NCBI GenBank assembly: GCA_041686935.1
Contig: JAWLCW010000011.1
Coordinates: 62,001-126,000, forward strand
Origin: Mariniphaga sp041686935
GTDB taxonomy: Bacteria > Bacteroidota > Bacteroidia > Bacteroidales > Prolixibacteraceae
DNA length: 64,000 nt
Direction of reading: 5' to 3'
Positions 8,858-17,487 of the stretch are shown here, piece by piece. The translations under genes were made by a program, and so were the position numbers. Every line of letters begins with the position of its first letter. Positions within the stretch are counted from its first letter, which is position 1. The notes beneath the pieces were generated by a model, which worked only from the letters and a program-made list of their open reading frames with translations, made no database searches and was not told where the DNA came from.

Positions 8858-10579
8858 CTATTTCTCTCCAATCAGCACACCTGAAATATTCCAGTGGCTA
8901 AAACTTCCGCCTTGCCTTTCTCCTATGGGAATGGCAATTTTCATTACATGTTTACCGGGGTTCAGGTTTTTCAGTGGAATAAAAACCGGATTGGTTGCTT
9001 CTCCGGGGCACCAGCCCGAGCGGCTGTAGTCGCTGGAGGTTACTCCGTTCCAGAAGTTGCCCGATGCCGGATTGTATTTCCGGTACGAACCGCAATTGGC
9101 ATTCCACGGGATGTAACTGTCCACAAACCGGTCGTTAATAAAAATTTCGTTCAGTTTTTGGTTGAACTCGTCGCCGCCGCCCCAGCCGCCGTGGCCGGTT
9201 GAAATGTAGCGAAGCGTAAGATTTTCAATTCCCCCCGGCACTTCGAAAGCAATTTCCAAAGAATCGTTTTCAAACATGGTTCCGTAATCCTGGCCGGCCA
9301 TTTCCATAATGTTCAGCGTGTTGAACAGCGGGTAAATCCAGGTTTCCTTTTCATCTTCCTGCTCACGAACTACCCGGCTTCCGGGGTAATATTTCAAATC
9401 GAGACTTACTTTATGTCCGCCCTGGTCGTAGTTGCCAATGAAAATCCCAATCCAGACTTCGCCTTTGAGTAGCGGCAAAAGTTCGGTAATATCTTGTTTG
9501 TAATACGCTTTATCTTCCCATTCCTGACCATAAACCTGCACCTGTTCGTTGAAATGATTTACTCCGAACGGCGTAAAAAAGCGCACCAGCTCAATTGCCG
9601 GGGCAAAATCGGGTGTGGCCACGGTACCGTGGTAATTTTTCCCGTTGGCCGCCTGAAATGAAGGAACGGTTTCCACACCGTTTTCCAGCGCATCGAAAAA
9701 CGAATTTTCCTTGTTTTCAGGTATAATAAAAACCGTTCCTGTGCGGTCGTAGGCATCGCCGTTGGAATATTGTTCCAGTTCGGCAAAAACCAGGTAATCG
9801 GAAGTCACTTCCGGTAGTTTTACTTTTTTTGCAATGATGGTTCCGCCAGCATATTTGTAGGTTTTATTCAGCTGAATTCCTTCCGGATTTTCAATGGGAT
9901 TTCCCCAACTGATTTGCTCGTCGTTAAAAACTTCAACCGTTGTAATAAAACTACTGGTAATCAAATGGCGGTATAATGCAGCATCCACTTTTTCGCCGAG
10001 GTTTTCAGGAAAAACAGGTTCTGCATGTCGTTTTTTGATTTCTTCGATGCTAGTAGCTGCCAATCCAAAATTATTGTTGCGTACAACTTTCATCACCAGA
10101 CCGTCAACAATACCGTGGCTCATCAGCGGAGTACCTTTTACATTCAGTTCGGTAGTGTACCATATTTCGATTGAATTGGACCGCAGCGAACCTTTTACCT
10201 TTTTACAGGCGTAACCCATAATTTCTTCCGTTTCGCCGGTTTCCTCCAATACCGGGTATTCCGAAAAAGGAGTTTCATTATAAATCCGTTTCCCGTCAAA
10301 CAGATCGGCAACCTGGTATGTTGTTTCTTTGGTAAAATCGATGTAACCGGCTTCTCCCGGCGTTTGTGGAATCAGTTTCACACCGGGATTTTCTGTAAAT
10401 GATTTGGAAGCTTCTGCACCAGCCACGACCATTGTGTTTCCACCCCTGTCGCGAATTTCTCCGTTTACCAGGGTTTGGTAGGTAATTTTAACCGGGTCAG
10501 CATTTTTGCCGTAAACCTGTGTGAAACTCACAAAAACAAATTGCAGCAGGAATGTTGTTAATTTTTTTAACTTCATCAT
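8858..10579 (-). CDS. PNGase F-like (peptide-N-glycosidase F N/C domain) secreted protein
   Basis: The ATG at 10579 (MMKLKKLTTFLLQFVFVSF) starts the signal peptide; ten upstream codons are open but unlikely. The first 200 or so residues resemble an extra N-terminal domain. The C-terminal 300 residues show the two-jelly-roll PNGase F pattern: YDRTGTVFII, VRFFTPFGVNHF, WIGIFIGNYDQGGHKVSLDL, and a Gly-rich GHGGWGGGDEF motif near residue 500. PNGase F removes N-glycans from Asn; the Asp in YDRTG and the Glu in GGDEF are at plausible catalytic positions. Its place between susD and GH5 ties it to glycan foraging. Activity is inferred; many relatives are uncharacterised. Confidence 0.75.
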   Translation of the reverse strand: MMKLKKLTTFLLQFVFVSFTQVYGKNADPVKITYQTLVNGEIRDRGGNTMVVAGAEASKSFTENPGVKLIPQTPGEAGYIDFTKETTYQVADLFDGKRIYNETPFSEYPVLEETGETEEIMGYACKKVKGSLRSNSIEIWYTTELNVKGTPLMSHGIVDGLVMKVVRNNNFGLAATSIEEIKKRHAEPVFPENLGEKVDAALYRHLITSSFITTVEVFNDEQISWGNPIENPEGIQLNKTYKYAGGTIIAKKVKLPEVTSDYLVFAELEQYSNGDAYDRTGTVFIIPENKENSFFDALENGVETVPSFQAANGKNYHGTVATPDFAPAIELVRFFTPFGVNHFNEQVQVYGQEWEDKAYYKQDITELLPLLKGEVWIGIFIGNYDQGGHKVSLDLKYYPGSRVVREQEDEKETWIYPLFNTLNIMEMAGQDYGTMFENDSLEIAFEVPGGIENLTLRYISTGHGGWGGGDEFNQKLNEIFINDRFVDSYIPWNANCGSYRKYNPASGNFWNGVTSSDYSRSGWCPGEATNPVFIPLKNLNPGKHVMKIAIPIGERQGGSFSHWNISGVLIGEK

Positions 10580-10593
10580 ATCATGTATTATAT

Positions 10594-10630
10594 AAAAAAC
10601 AAGAGCCACCAGGAAAACCGGCAGCTCTTG
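10594..10630 (-). terminator. hairpin-T6 between susD and the PNGase F-like gene
   Basis: Leftward, CAAGAGC and GCTCTTG form a perfect 7-bp stem with further CCGG/CCTGG pairing inside and six T after it. Located just after susD, it probably lets the susCD transcript be made in excess of the enzymes behind it. Confidence 0.75.
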
Positions 10631-10680
10631 AATCTATTTTAAACCAATGTCAATTTAAATCGATTGATTTCTCATTTTTT

Positions 10681-12534
10681 TTATTTCGGACCGGCACCGT
10701 ATTGCGGATTTTGTTTGTCGAACCACAATCTTTCATTGTTCAAAATAACAGGATCAGAAGTTCCGGTTGTGAATCCCTGTTCCTGAACAGACTGCAATTG
10801 ATTTGCGTAATTTTTGTTGTCTTCGGTTGGGGTACCCACTGTAAACCTTCTGGGCAGTGTCAGCTCGTTGCCTGAAGCAAGAATCGGATCCCATGGCAGG
10901 TAATTGCTATTCTTTTTTGGAATACCTGAACGACGAACCACTGCCCAAACATCGCCGGGTGTATTGGCGAAGTTAATATACTGCTGAATGTACACTTTTT
11001 CTAAACCATCAGTACTCAGATCATAAGCCGGTTGTGCCAGCAATGCATCAATTTCACCGCTTTTCAATTGGGTTGAAGCAGCAGCAGCTTCTACAGGATC
11101 AAGGTAAACCGGATCACTTTCATAGTACGGCATTTGGTTATTTCCTGCCAGTGCATCGGCACGGCGAACTGAAAGCTCAACACCACGATTGAAATATTCC
11201 TGAGCTGTTTTTGGCAGGTTTGCCCCCAAAAGTTTAAATTCAGCAAGGTACAGATTGGTTTCTCCTGCACTTCCAAGAATAACGTTCAACGGTGGATCGT
11301 TATCTCTCAATTGAATAACACGCCCACCCGGTCTGGTTGGATATGTATAGTCATAAGTAGTACGAACCAGTTTTTCAGAGAAAAGTGAGGTAGCTGAATA
11401 GGTTTTTTCAACACCATTCAATGAAATACGGTACAAAGTTCCCTGATTAAAATAGATGTCGTTTTCACCGGCGAGGGTAGCATCGGGTGCCAACGGAACA
11501 CCGTGATATCTTACCCATGGTTCACCCGGACCTTTCCATCCGGCAAAATTTCCTTCACCATCAAATTCAACATATTCTTCTACATAAGGTGGAAGTGCTC
11601 TGTCGGCATCAATAAATGCCTGAACAACTTCGGCATTAAAGTGGTTTTTTTCGAAAATGAAACGCAGACGCGGATCTCTGTTATCAACCAAAAAGTCAAC
11701 GATATTTCTCCCTGCATAACCTATCCACATTGCATTTCCTGTTCCGTAATATTTTACACCACGGTTGTAAATGAAATCGTCATCCAGATTATCCATATAA
11801 CCGGCAGGAGAATTAACAACTTCCTGAGCAATCTGCAAAGCTTTGGCATTGTCAACATTTACCAGACGAGCTGCAATTTTCAGTTTCAAAAGGTTACAGA
11901 ATTTAGCCCATTTGCTGTAGTCTCCACCATATATCACATCTTGATTACCTAAAACAACCTGGTTTTGTGCTGTAGTTAATGTAGCAATTGCATTGTCCAA
12001 TTCGGTTAACCATGTGTTAAATAGTGTTTGCTGGTTATCGTACTTCGGAGTGATAAGCGGCGGAGTGGTGTATGGCGCAAGGCCAGCCTCAGTATAAACC
12101 ATTGCCCCGGTAAAGTCGGTAACAGTTATAGCCGGCTGAATTTGAATAGCATAAGTAATGGCTTTTAATGCCTGGTAAATAGCCTTATCTTCTTCATTCA
12201 TGGCATCAATGCGGTGGCGAACATCCATTGTTTGAGGAATCAAACCTGAGTAGATATTCTGCGAGCCGTAAGGACCCATTTCTGCCATACCCGGGCCATT
12301 TCCGCCCTGCATAGTCGTAATTTGTGACCATGGATAGATGTACTGAAAATTAGAGTAAAACCAATTGGTATAGTCATTACTGTACATTTGTTCAACCGCT
12401 TTGGTAATTGAATACCTCAGGTCTGGCTCTGATAAACTGGATGGGTTTGAATTTAATTCTGCGAATTGATCTTTGTCGCAACCCCATGCCATCAGAAAAA
12501 TCAAAGCAAAAATTATCTTAATTTTATTTTTCAT
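10681..12534 (-). CDS. SusD/RagB-family outer-membrane glycan-binding lipoprotein
   Basis: 617 aa. The lipoprotein signal ends in FLMAWGC, followed by DKDQFAELNSNPSSLS, the conserved start of the SusD-like 2 subfamily. TPR-like helices follow (KWAKFCNLLKLKIAARL, QEVVNSPAGYMDN), and the end is of the PRRFTVGTPTEDNKNYANQL type. It caps the SusC porin and binds oligosaccharide at the cell surface. It starts 20 nt after susC stops, the usual arrangement. Confidence 0.96.
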   Translation of the reverse strand: MKNKIKIIFALIFLMAWGCDKDQFAELNSNPSSLSEPDLRYSITKAVEQMYSNDYTNWFYSNFQYIYPWSQITTMQGGNGPGMAEMGPYGSQNIYSGLIPQTMDVRHRIDAMNEEDKAIYQALKAITYAIQIQPAITVTDFTGAMVYTEAGLAPYTTPPLITPKYDNQQTLFNTWLTELDNAIATLTTAQNQVVLGNQDVIYGGDYSKWAKFCNLLKLKIAARLVNVDNAKALQIAQEVVNSPAGYMDNLDDDFIYNRGVKYYGTGNAMWIGYAGRNIVDFLVDNRDPRLRFIFEKNHFNAEVVQAFIDADRALPPYVEEYVEFDGEGNFAGWKGPGEPWVRYHGVPLAPDATLAGENDIYFNQGTLYRISLNGVEKTYSATSLFSEKLVRTTYDYTYPTRPGGRVIQLRDNDPPLNVILGSAGETNLYLAEFKLLGANLPKTAQEYFNRGVELSVRRADALAGNNQMPYYESDPVYLDPVEAAAASTQLKSGEIDALLAQPAYDLSTDGLEKVYIQQYINFANTPGDVWAVVRRSGIPKKNSNYLPWDPILASGNELTLPRRFTVGTPTEDNKNYANQLQSVQEQGFTTGTSDPVILNNERLWFDKQNPQYGAGPK

Positions 12535-12554
12535 TGTTTCCTAATTTTTATGGA

Positions 12555-15500
12555 TTAAAAGTCAACAGATAAAGTAAACGTATATGTTGCCGTATATGGC
12601 ATTACAGAACGCTGCAAGAAGCTTGCATCGCTGGTTGTTCCGCGGAAACTTTCCGGATTCATGTTATTCGGCATTGTATTGTATAGGTAACCCAGGTTTC
12701 TGGCGTTGAATCCTACGTACACATTTTGCGCTTTCATACTTTGTGCCAGTGTTTTTGGCAATGTGTAACCAATTGAAATGTTTCTTAATGCGATGTAACT
12801 TAATTCGTTAAACCAGCTATCGTTAATCACACCCTGTCCCCAGGAGTTTGTAAAGTAGTGATAGAAACCGGCATGTGTTGGTTCAACATAACCAGCGTCA
12901 AAAGCTTCCTGGTAAGTCATTCCGCCCACATTAACCTGTTGACCGTTTGGCGCAGTAACCATTTGTCCGTCTGCAAACACACCTTCAGGAATAATACCAT
13001 CCGAATAAGTTCTTCCATTGGTATCGCCAAATTTTGAAGTCCAGGATACCCCGCCAAATTCCGGATCACGTCCTTTAAGTGATGTTTCCAGCCATCCATA
13101 GGAAGTACCATAACGGTTGGCATAGGATGCAACATGGCCACCAAACCTGGCATCAATCAGAATTGAAATTGACAGGTTTTTATAAGTGAATGAGTTATCC
13201 CATGACCCTTCGAAATCAGGTTGAATTTTTCCAATTTCCTGAACTTCATAACTGCGCTGATAATATGCGCCCCTTCTTGCATCAGACCAGGCCAGCACTG
13301 GCATACCATTTTTTGGATCGTTCGGATTATCGGCTTCATATCTTAAGGGGAGAATATCGGACATTAGTACGCCGTATTCTCCGCCTTCAAAAGCAACCGA
13401 ACCAATTCGGTAGTTTCCGTAATCTACATATGTGTCTCCCAAAACTTTGAATGCACCAAAGTCTTCATGTAGTTTGGTAACTGTAGTTTTGTTGTTCCAG
13501 TAATTGAATGTAGATGTCCAATTAAAGTTGGCTGTTCTGACCGGAGTAACATTTGCTTTCAACTCGAAACCTTCATTTTTAAGTGAACCTACGTTTGTAA
13601 GCAGGTTTGAAACACCTGATTCCTGAGGAATTGGCACCTGTCCAATCTGGTTGTTAATGTTTTCATTGTAGTAAGCTACATCAAAACCTAAACGACCACT
13701 GAACAAACGAAGATCTAAACCGACTTCAAGTGAGTTTTTCTTTTCAGGTTGAATATCTCTGTCAACAGATGTTGTACTTTTGGTGTTGTTATACACGAAA
13801 CTTCCGTTGGCGAGTTCATAGTTGCCAATAGAATATCCGGGGTTCAGGAAATAGGGAGCGGTATCGTTACCAACCTGTGCCCAAGATAAACGTACTTTTC
13901 CAAAGGAAAGCCAGTCAGGCATTTCAAAAGTTTCACTGAAAAGCCACGAAGTACTGACCGAAGGATAAAAATAGGAGTAGTTTCCGGTTCCGTCAGAATA
14001 AACGAGCGCTGATGACCAGTCATTACGTCCTGTAATATCCAGGAACAATGCATCTCGCCATCCAAAGTTAGCTAAAAAGTATAATGAATTAATTTGTTTG
14101 GTAGCACTAACACTTCCTGAACCAATCTTGGTCCTTTTGGAGTTATCAAGGAAGAAGCGTCCCGGAACAATCAGTCCACCGTCAGTTCTTACACTTGTGT
14201 AAGATCTTTCCTGTTTCCAAAGCTCTCCACCTATCATGATATTTGTTGAAATATCACTGGTTAGTTGTTTGGTAATATTGGCAACTATTTTTCCGGTTTG
14301 ACTCAGGTCTTTATCATGCCTCAATTCGTAATAACCACCTTCGTTGGCATACCCGGTCCCTAAATCTTTTTGTTCGTAATTTACATTATAAGAGTTCATG
14401 TTTCCTTCAACACGAAGAGACAACCAATTTGTAAGGTTGGCTGTCAAACCTACAATAGGCCTGATAACCTGCTCTTGCCGTGAGCTAGAGTTTAAGTTGT
14501 ACGTAAACCAGGTTCCGTTGCCAGGAACATAAACGTAATCATCTCCATAAGCCGATTGCGGCACACCGCCGTGCGATGCCTGCCAGACTTCACGTTTTTT
14601 CCACTTATTGGTATCGTACCAGTTTGTCCACGTGCCGGAAGTGAAAAGTTCAGCCAGGTCGTTTCTTGGGTTTTGAGGATTTGATGTGGTAAATGAAATG
14701 GAAGCGTCGGCCTCCAGCCAGTTGGCCATTTTATGCGTACCGGTGAACATGAGTGAATTACGTGTAAATTTATTGGAAGGGAAAACACCGGTTCTGTGAT
14801 TGTATGAATCCGACAGGTAGAAGGTGCTTTTTTCGTTTCCACCGCTAACGGCTACTGAAGTATTACTATTGAAACCAAGGTCGTATGCATCAAGCATATT
14901 TCCTCTTGCAGGGTTGAAACTGGTAGTTGAACCATCATAATCAATTATGTCACGACCGTCGAATTTTGGACCAAATCCCATCCATTCCCATCCAAAACCT
15001 TGTTTGGTAGGTTGTCCGTTGGAATTCAGAAAAAACTGATTGTTGGAATACCTGTAATAATTGCCGTTGCTGTCTCTTTCTCCATAGTCAACGTAACCAG
15101 GCATAGCTCCCGGTCCATATTCATACTGAAGATCGGGTTGTGCAAAAGCATGGTCGATACCAAAAGACTGAGTAACTTTTACACCCAGGCCTCTTTTACC
15201 CCGGCCGTCTTTTGTTTTAATTACGATAGCCCCATTAATACCTCGCGAGCCATAAAGGGCAGTTGCAGCAGCACCTTTCAAAACTGAAATCGATTCATAA
15301 TCATCGGGATTCAGGTTTTTTAGTTGGTTTCCAAAGTCATTCGAATTGCCTGACCAGTCTGCATGAGCGTCTGAGACATCGTTATCCAGAATTACCCCGT
15401 CAATAACAAATATTGGCTGGTTGTTCCTTGAATTTAAAACTGATACCCCACGAATTTGAATTTTTGTGTTACCAAAAAGACCTCCGTCAGAAGCGCCAAT

Positions 15501-15947
15501 ACTCATACCGGCTGATTTACCCTGTAAAGCCTGTACAGTGTTAACTGTATTGAGTGCAGCAACTTCTTCACCATCTACTTCGGTAAAAGCATAACCAATT
15601 TTTTTGGTTTCACGTTTAATCCCCAGCGCTGTTACCACAACTTCGTCGAGCCCAATGGCGTCAATGGTCATGGTTACATTCACCGATGAGCGGTTGTTTA
15701 TTGGTTCTTCAATGGTTGACATTCCAACAAACGAAAAAACCAAAACCGAATTTCCTGAAGAAACATTCAACGTGAAATTACCATCAACATTGGTAACTGT
15801 TCCGTTGGCTGTTCCTTTTTCAATCACAGTAGCGCCGGGAATCCCGACACCCTCTGCATCAGTAACGGTTCCCGTTACTGCATGCTGTGCCATTGCTCCC
15901 GCTATCAGGGCAAAGCACATCGTAAGTGTTAATAAAATCTTTCGCAT
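12555..15947 (-). CDS. SusC/RagA-family TonB-linked outer-membrane transporter
   Basis: 1130 aa with a signal peptide. A carboxypeptidase-regulatory-like domain (HAVTGTVTDAEGVGIPGATV) is followed by the TonB-box region (GLDEVVVTALGI), a plug with IQIRGVSVLNSRNNQPIFVIDG and GAAATALYGSRGINGAIVI, and a 22-strand barrel ending in an aromatic strand (YTFTLSVDF). It imports oligosaccharides using TonB energy and pairs with the following susD. No STN domain is seen, so direct anti-sigma signalling is not expected. It begins 56 nt after the ROK regulator stops, so either they share a transcript or the promoter lies inside the regulator's end. Confidence 0.96.
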   Translation of the reverse strand: MRKILLTLTMCFALIAGAMAQHAVTGTVTDAEGVGIPGATVIEKGTANGTVTNVDGNFTLNVSSGNSVLVFSFVGMSTIEEPINNRSSVNVTMTIDAIGLDEVVVTALGIKRETKKIGYAFTEVDGEEVAALNTVNTVQALQGKSAGMSIGASDGGLFGNTKIQIRGVSVLNSRNNQPIFVIDGVILDNDVSDAHADWSGNSNDFGNQLKNLNPDDYESISVLKGAAATALYGSRGINGAIVIKTKDGRGKRGLGVKVTQSFGIDHAFAQPDLQYEYGPGAMPGYVDYGERDSNGNYYRYSNNQFFLNSNGQPTKQGFGWEWMGFGPKFDGRDIIDYDGSTTSFNPARGNMLDAYDLGFNSNTSVAVSGGNEKSTFYLSDSYNHRTGVFPSNKFTRNSLMFTGTHKMANWLEADASISFTTSNPQNPRNDLAELFTSGTWTNWYDTNKWKKREVWQASHGGVPQSAYGDDYVYVPGNGTWFTYNLNSSSRQEQVIRPIVGLTANLTNWLSLRVEGNMNSYNVNYEQKDLGTGYANEGGYYELRHDKDLSQTGKIVANITKQLTSDISTNIMIGGELWKQERSYTSVRTDGGLIVPGRFFLDNSKRTKIGSGSVSATKQINSLYFLANFGWRDALFLDITGRNDWSSALVYSDGTGNYSYFYPSVSTSWLFSETFEMPDWLSFGKVRLSWAQVGNDTAPYFLNPGYSIGNYELANGSFVYNNTKSTTSVDRDIQPEKKNSLEVGLDLRLFSGRLGFDVAYYNENINNQIGQVPIPQESGVSNLLTNVGSLKNEGFELKANVTPVRTANFNWTSTFNYWNNKTTVTKLHEDFGAFKVLGDTYVDYGNYRIGSVAFEGGEYGVLMSDILPLRYEADNPNDPKNGMPVLAWSDARRGAYYQRSYEVQEIGKIQPDFEGSWDNSFTYKNLSISILIDARFGGHVASYANRYGTSYGWLETSLKGRDPEFGGVSWTSKFGDTNGRTYSDGIIPEGVFADGQMVTAPNGQQVNVGGMTYQEAFDAGYVEPTHAGFYHYFTNSWGQGVINDSWFNELSYIALRNISIGYTLPKTLAQSMKAQNVYVGFNARNLGYLYNTMPNNMNPESFRGTTSDASFLQRSVMPYTATYTFTLSVDF

Positions 15948-16003
15948 AGATTTTTTAATTTAAATTAGTAATTAGACTCACTTTCTTTTTCATCTCTCTT
16001 TTT

Positions 16004-17230
16004 TTATGTATATAAATCACTGAAAATTTTCTGATACATCATGGCTGTTACCCCAAGCAAACCCGACTGTTCCCATATTTCTGAAATTTCAATCCGGGTG
16101 TTGGCATAAATTTGTTCCAGGCAATATTTATTGAGCGATTGCTGAATGGAAGTTAATACGAATTGGTTGGCCATTGAAACAGGTCCGCCCAAAACAACAA
16201 TATCGGGATTTAGCAACTGTAGTGTAATAGATAATCCTTTACCGAGTGCAAGGCCAACCTGGTGTAAAAGATGAATGGAAAATTCATCGCCGGCCCTGGC
16301 TGCAAGAATAACATCTTCGGGTTTTAACTCGCTTGTTTTTCCTTTAAATTGTTCCGTTAATTGTGAAACGCGGTTTTCGTTAATTCCTTTTGTGGCTTCA
16401 CGAACCAATACATAGGCTGAAGTAACTGTTTCGAGACAACCCCGTTTTCCGCAAATGCACAAATTACCGTCTTCTACCAACTGGATATGAGATAATTCGC
16501 CGGCAAAACCTGTTGAACCGTTATAGAGTTTGCCGTCAATGATTACACCAAGTCCAACCCCCCAGCTCCAGGTAACAACAATGGCATTTTTATGACCTCT
16601 TGCAGCTCCAAAAATATATTCGCCATAAGCCTGCATGCGGGCATCGTTGTTCACATAAACGAGTTTTTCAAACTTTTTTTCAAGCCTTTCCCTGATGTTT
16701 CTGTGGGATTTACTTTTTATGGTGAAATTGATTCCATTGGCTTCATCAATCAATCCAGGCATGGTAATTCCAATTCCCAGAATGCGATCTTCATCTATGT
16801 TGTTTTCTATTATTAGTTGTTGGGCATGTTGGTATATTTTATCAACCAGGTGGTTGTCGTCTATTGATGTTTCAAACTTTACAAGAGGAGTAACAGGTTG
16901 ATTGTGTGAATTGTAAATAATGAGTTTGGCCTTGTATCTTTCCACTTCACATGCTACAACATAAATAGAATTGTTTGATAAGCCAAACAAAGTGGGTTTT
17001 CTGCCACCGCTCGATTCTCCGGCACCTCGGGCTTCAATATATTTTAACTCTAAAAGTTCATTTAAAAGGGAAATTGCAGTGGGCAGGCTAACCCCAATTC
17101 GCTTGCTGATTAACGGTCCTGAAAGTGTTTCATGTTTATAAAGCAGATTCAGAATTTTCTTTTTTTGCTGATATTTTTTCAGCAGGGTACCCGTTAGTTC
17201 ATCATTTTTTATAGCTCCAATTAGTATCAT
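16004..17230 (-). CDS. ROK-family transcriptional regulator (NagC/Mlc/XylR type)
   Basis: 408 aa. An N-terminal winged helix (RIGVSLPTAISLLNELLEL near residues 45-63) precedes a ROK sugar-kinase fold with GIGITMPGLID, VNNDARMQAYGEYIFGAARG, and the zinc-binding CICGKRGCLE near residue 258. ROK regulators of this layout bind a sugar or sugar phosphate and release DNA. Directly upstream of susC on the same strand, it is the likely local regulator in place of the usual hybrid two-component or anti-sigma systems. A perfect palindrome 58 nt upstream of its ATG may be its own operator. Confidence 0.92.
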   Translation of the reverse strand: MILIGAIKNDELTGTLLKKYQQKKKILNLLYKHETLSGPLISKRIGVSLPTAISLLNELLELKYIEARGAGESSGGRKPTLFGLSNNSIYVVACEVERYKAKLIIYNSHNQPVTPLVKFETSIDDNHLVDKIYQHAQQLIIENNIDEDRILGIGITMPGLIDEANGINFTIKSKSHRNIRERLEKKFEKLVYVNNDARMQAYGEYIFGAARGHKNAIVVTWSWGVGLGVIIDGKLYNGSTGFAGELSHIQLVEDGNLCICGKRGCLETVTSAYVLVREATKGINENRVSQLTEQFKGKTSELKPEDVILAARAGDEFSIHLLHQVGLALGKGLSITLQLLNPDIVVLGGPVSMANQFVLTSIQQSLNKYCLEQIYANTRIEISEIWEQSGLLGVTAMMYQKIFSDLYT

Positions 17231-17287
17231 ATCAATAATTGAAAAACGTGTGCAAGTTAAGTAAACATTTTTAACAAATCCAAATAA

Positions 17288-17307
17288 TTATTAAAAAATT
17301 TTAATAA
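17288..17307. promoter_or_regulatory. candidate ROK operator (palindrome)
   Basis: TTATTAAAAAATTTTAATAA is a perfect inverted repeat with 9-nt arms and a 2-nt centre, lying between the divergent ROK regulator and esterase genes. Known Mlc/NagC sites are also AT-rich palindromes beginning TTATT. The surroundings are very AT-rich, so chance symmetry cannot be excluded. Confidence 0.4.
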
Positions 17308-17460
17308 GATTTTAATTATTGCAAAATAATCCTTTAGTTGTTTGCATCTTATTATAAAATATAAGTAAGACATAATTGTCTGAAATTAAGCTCCTGTATG
17401 TTTATCTTTCATCAATCGGAATCTGTTTCCATTTTTACACCGGCAAACCCAAATTTTTAA

Positions 17461-17468
17461 TAGATTTG
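17461..17468 (+). promoter_or_regulatory. Bacteroidota -7 promoter element for the esterase gene
   Basis: TAGATTTG matches the TAnnTTTG consensus and lies 20 nt before the esterase ATG. A matching -33 TTTG is not clear. Confidence 0.5.
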
Positions 17469-17487
17469 ACTGCATAATAAAAAGGCA

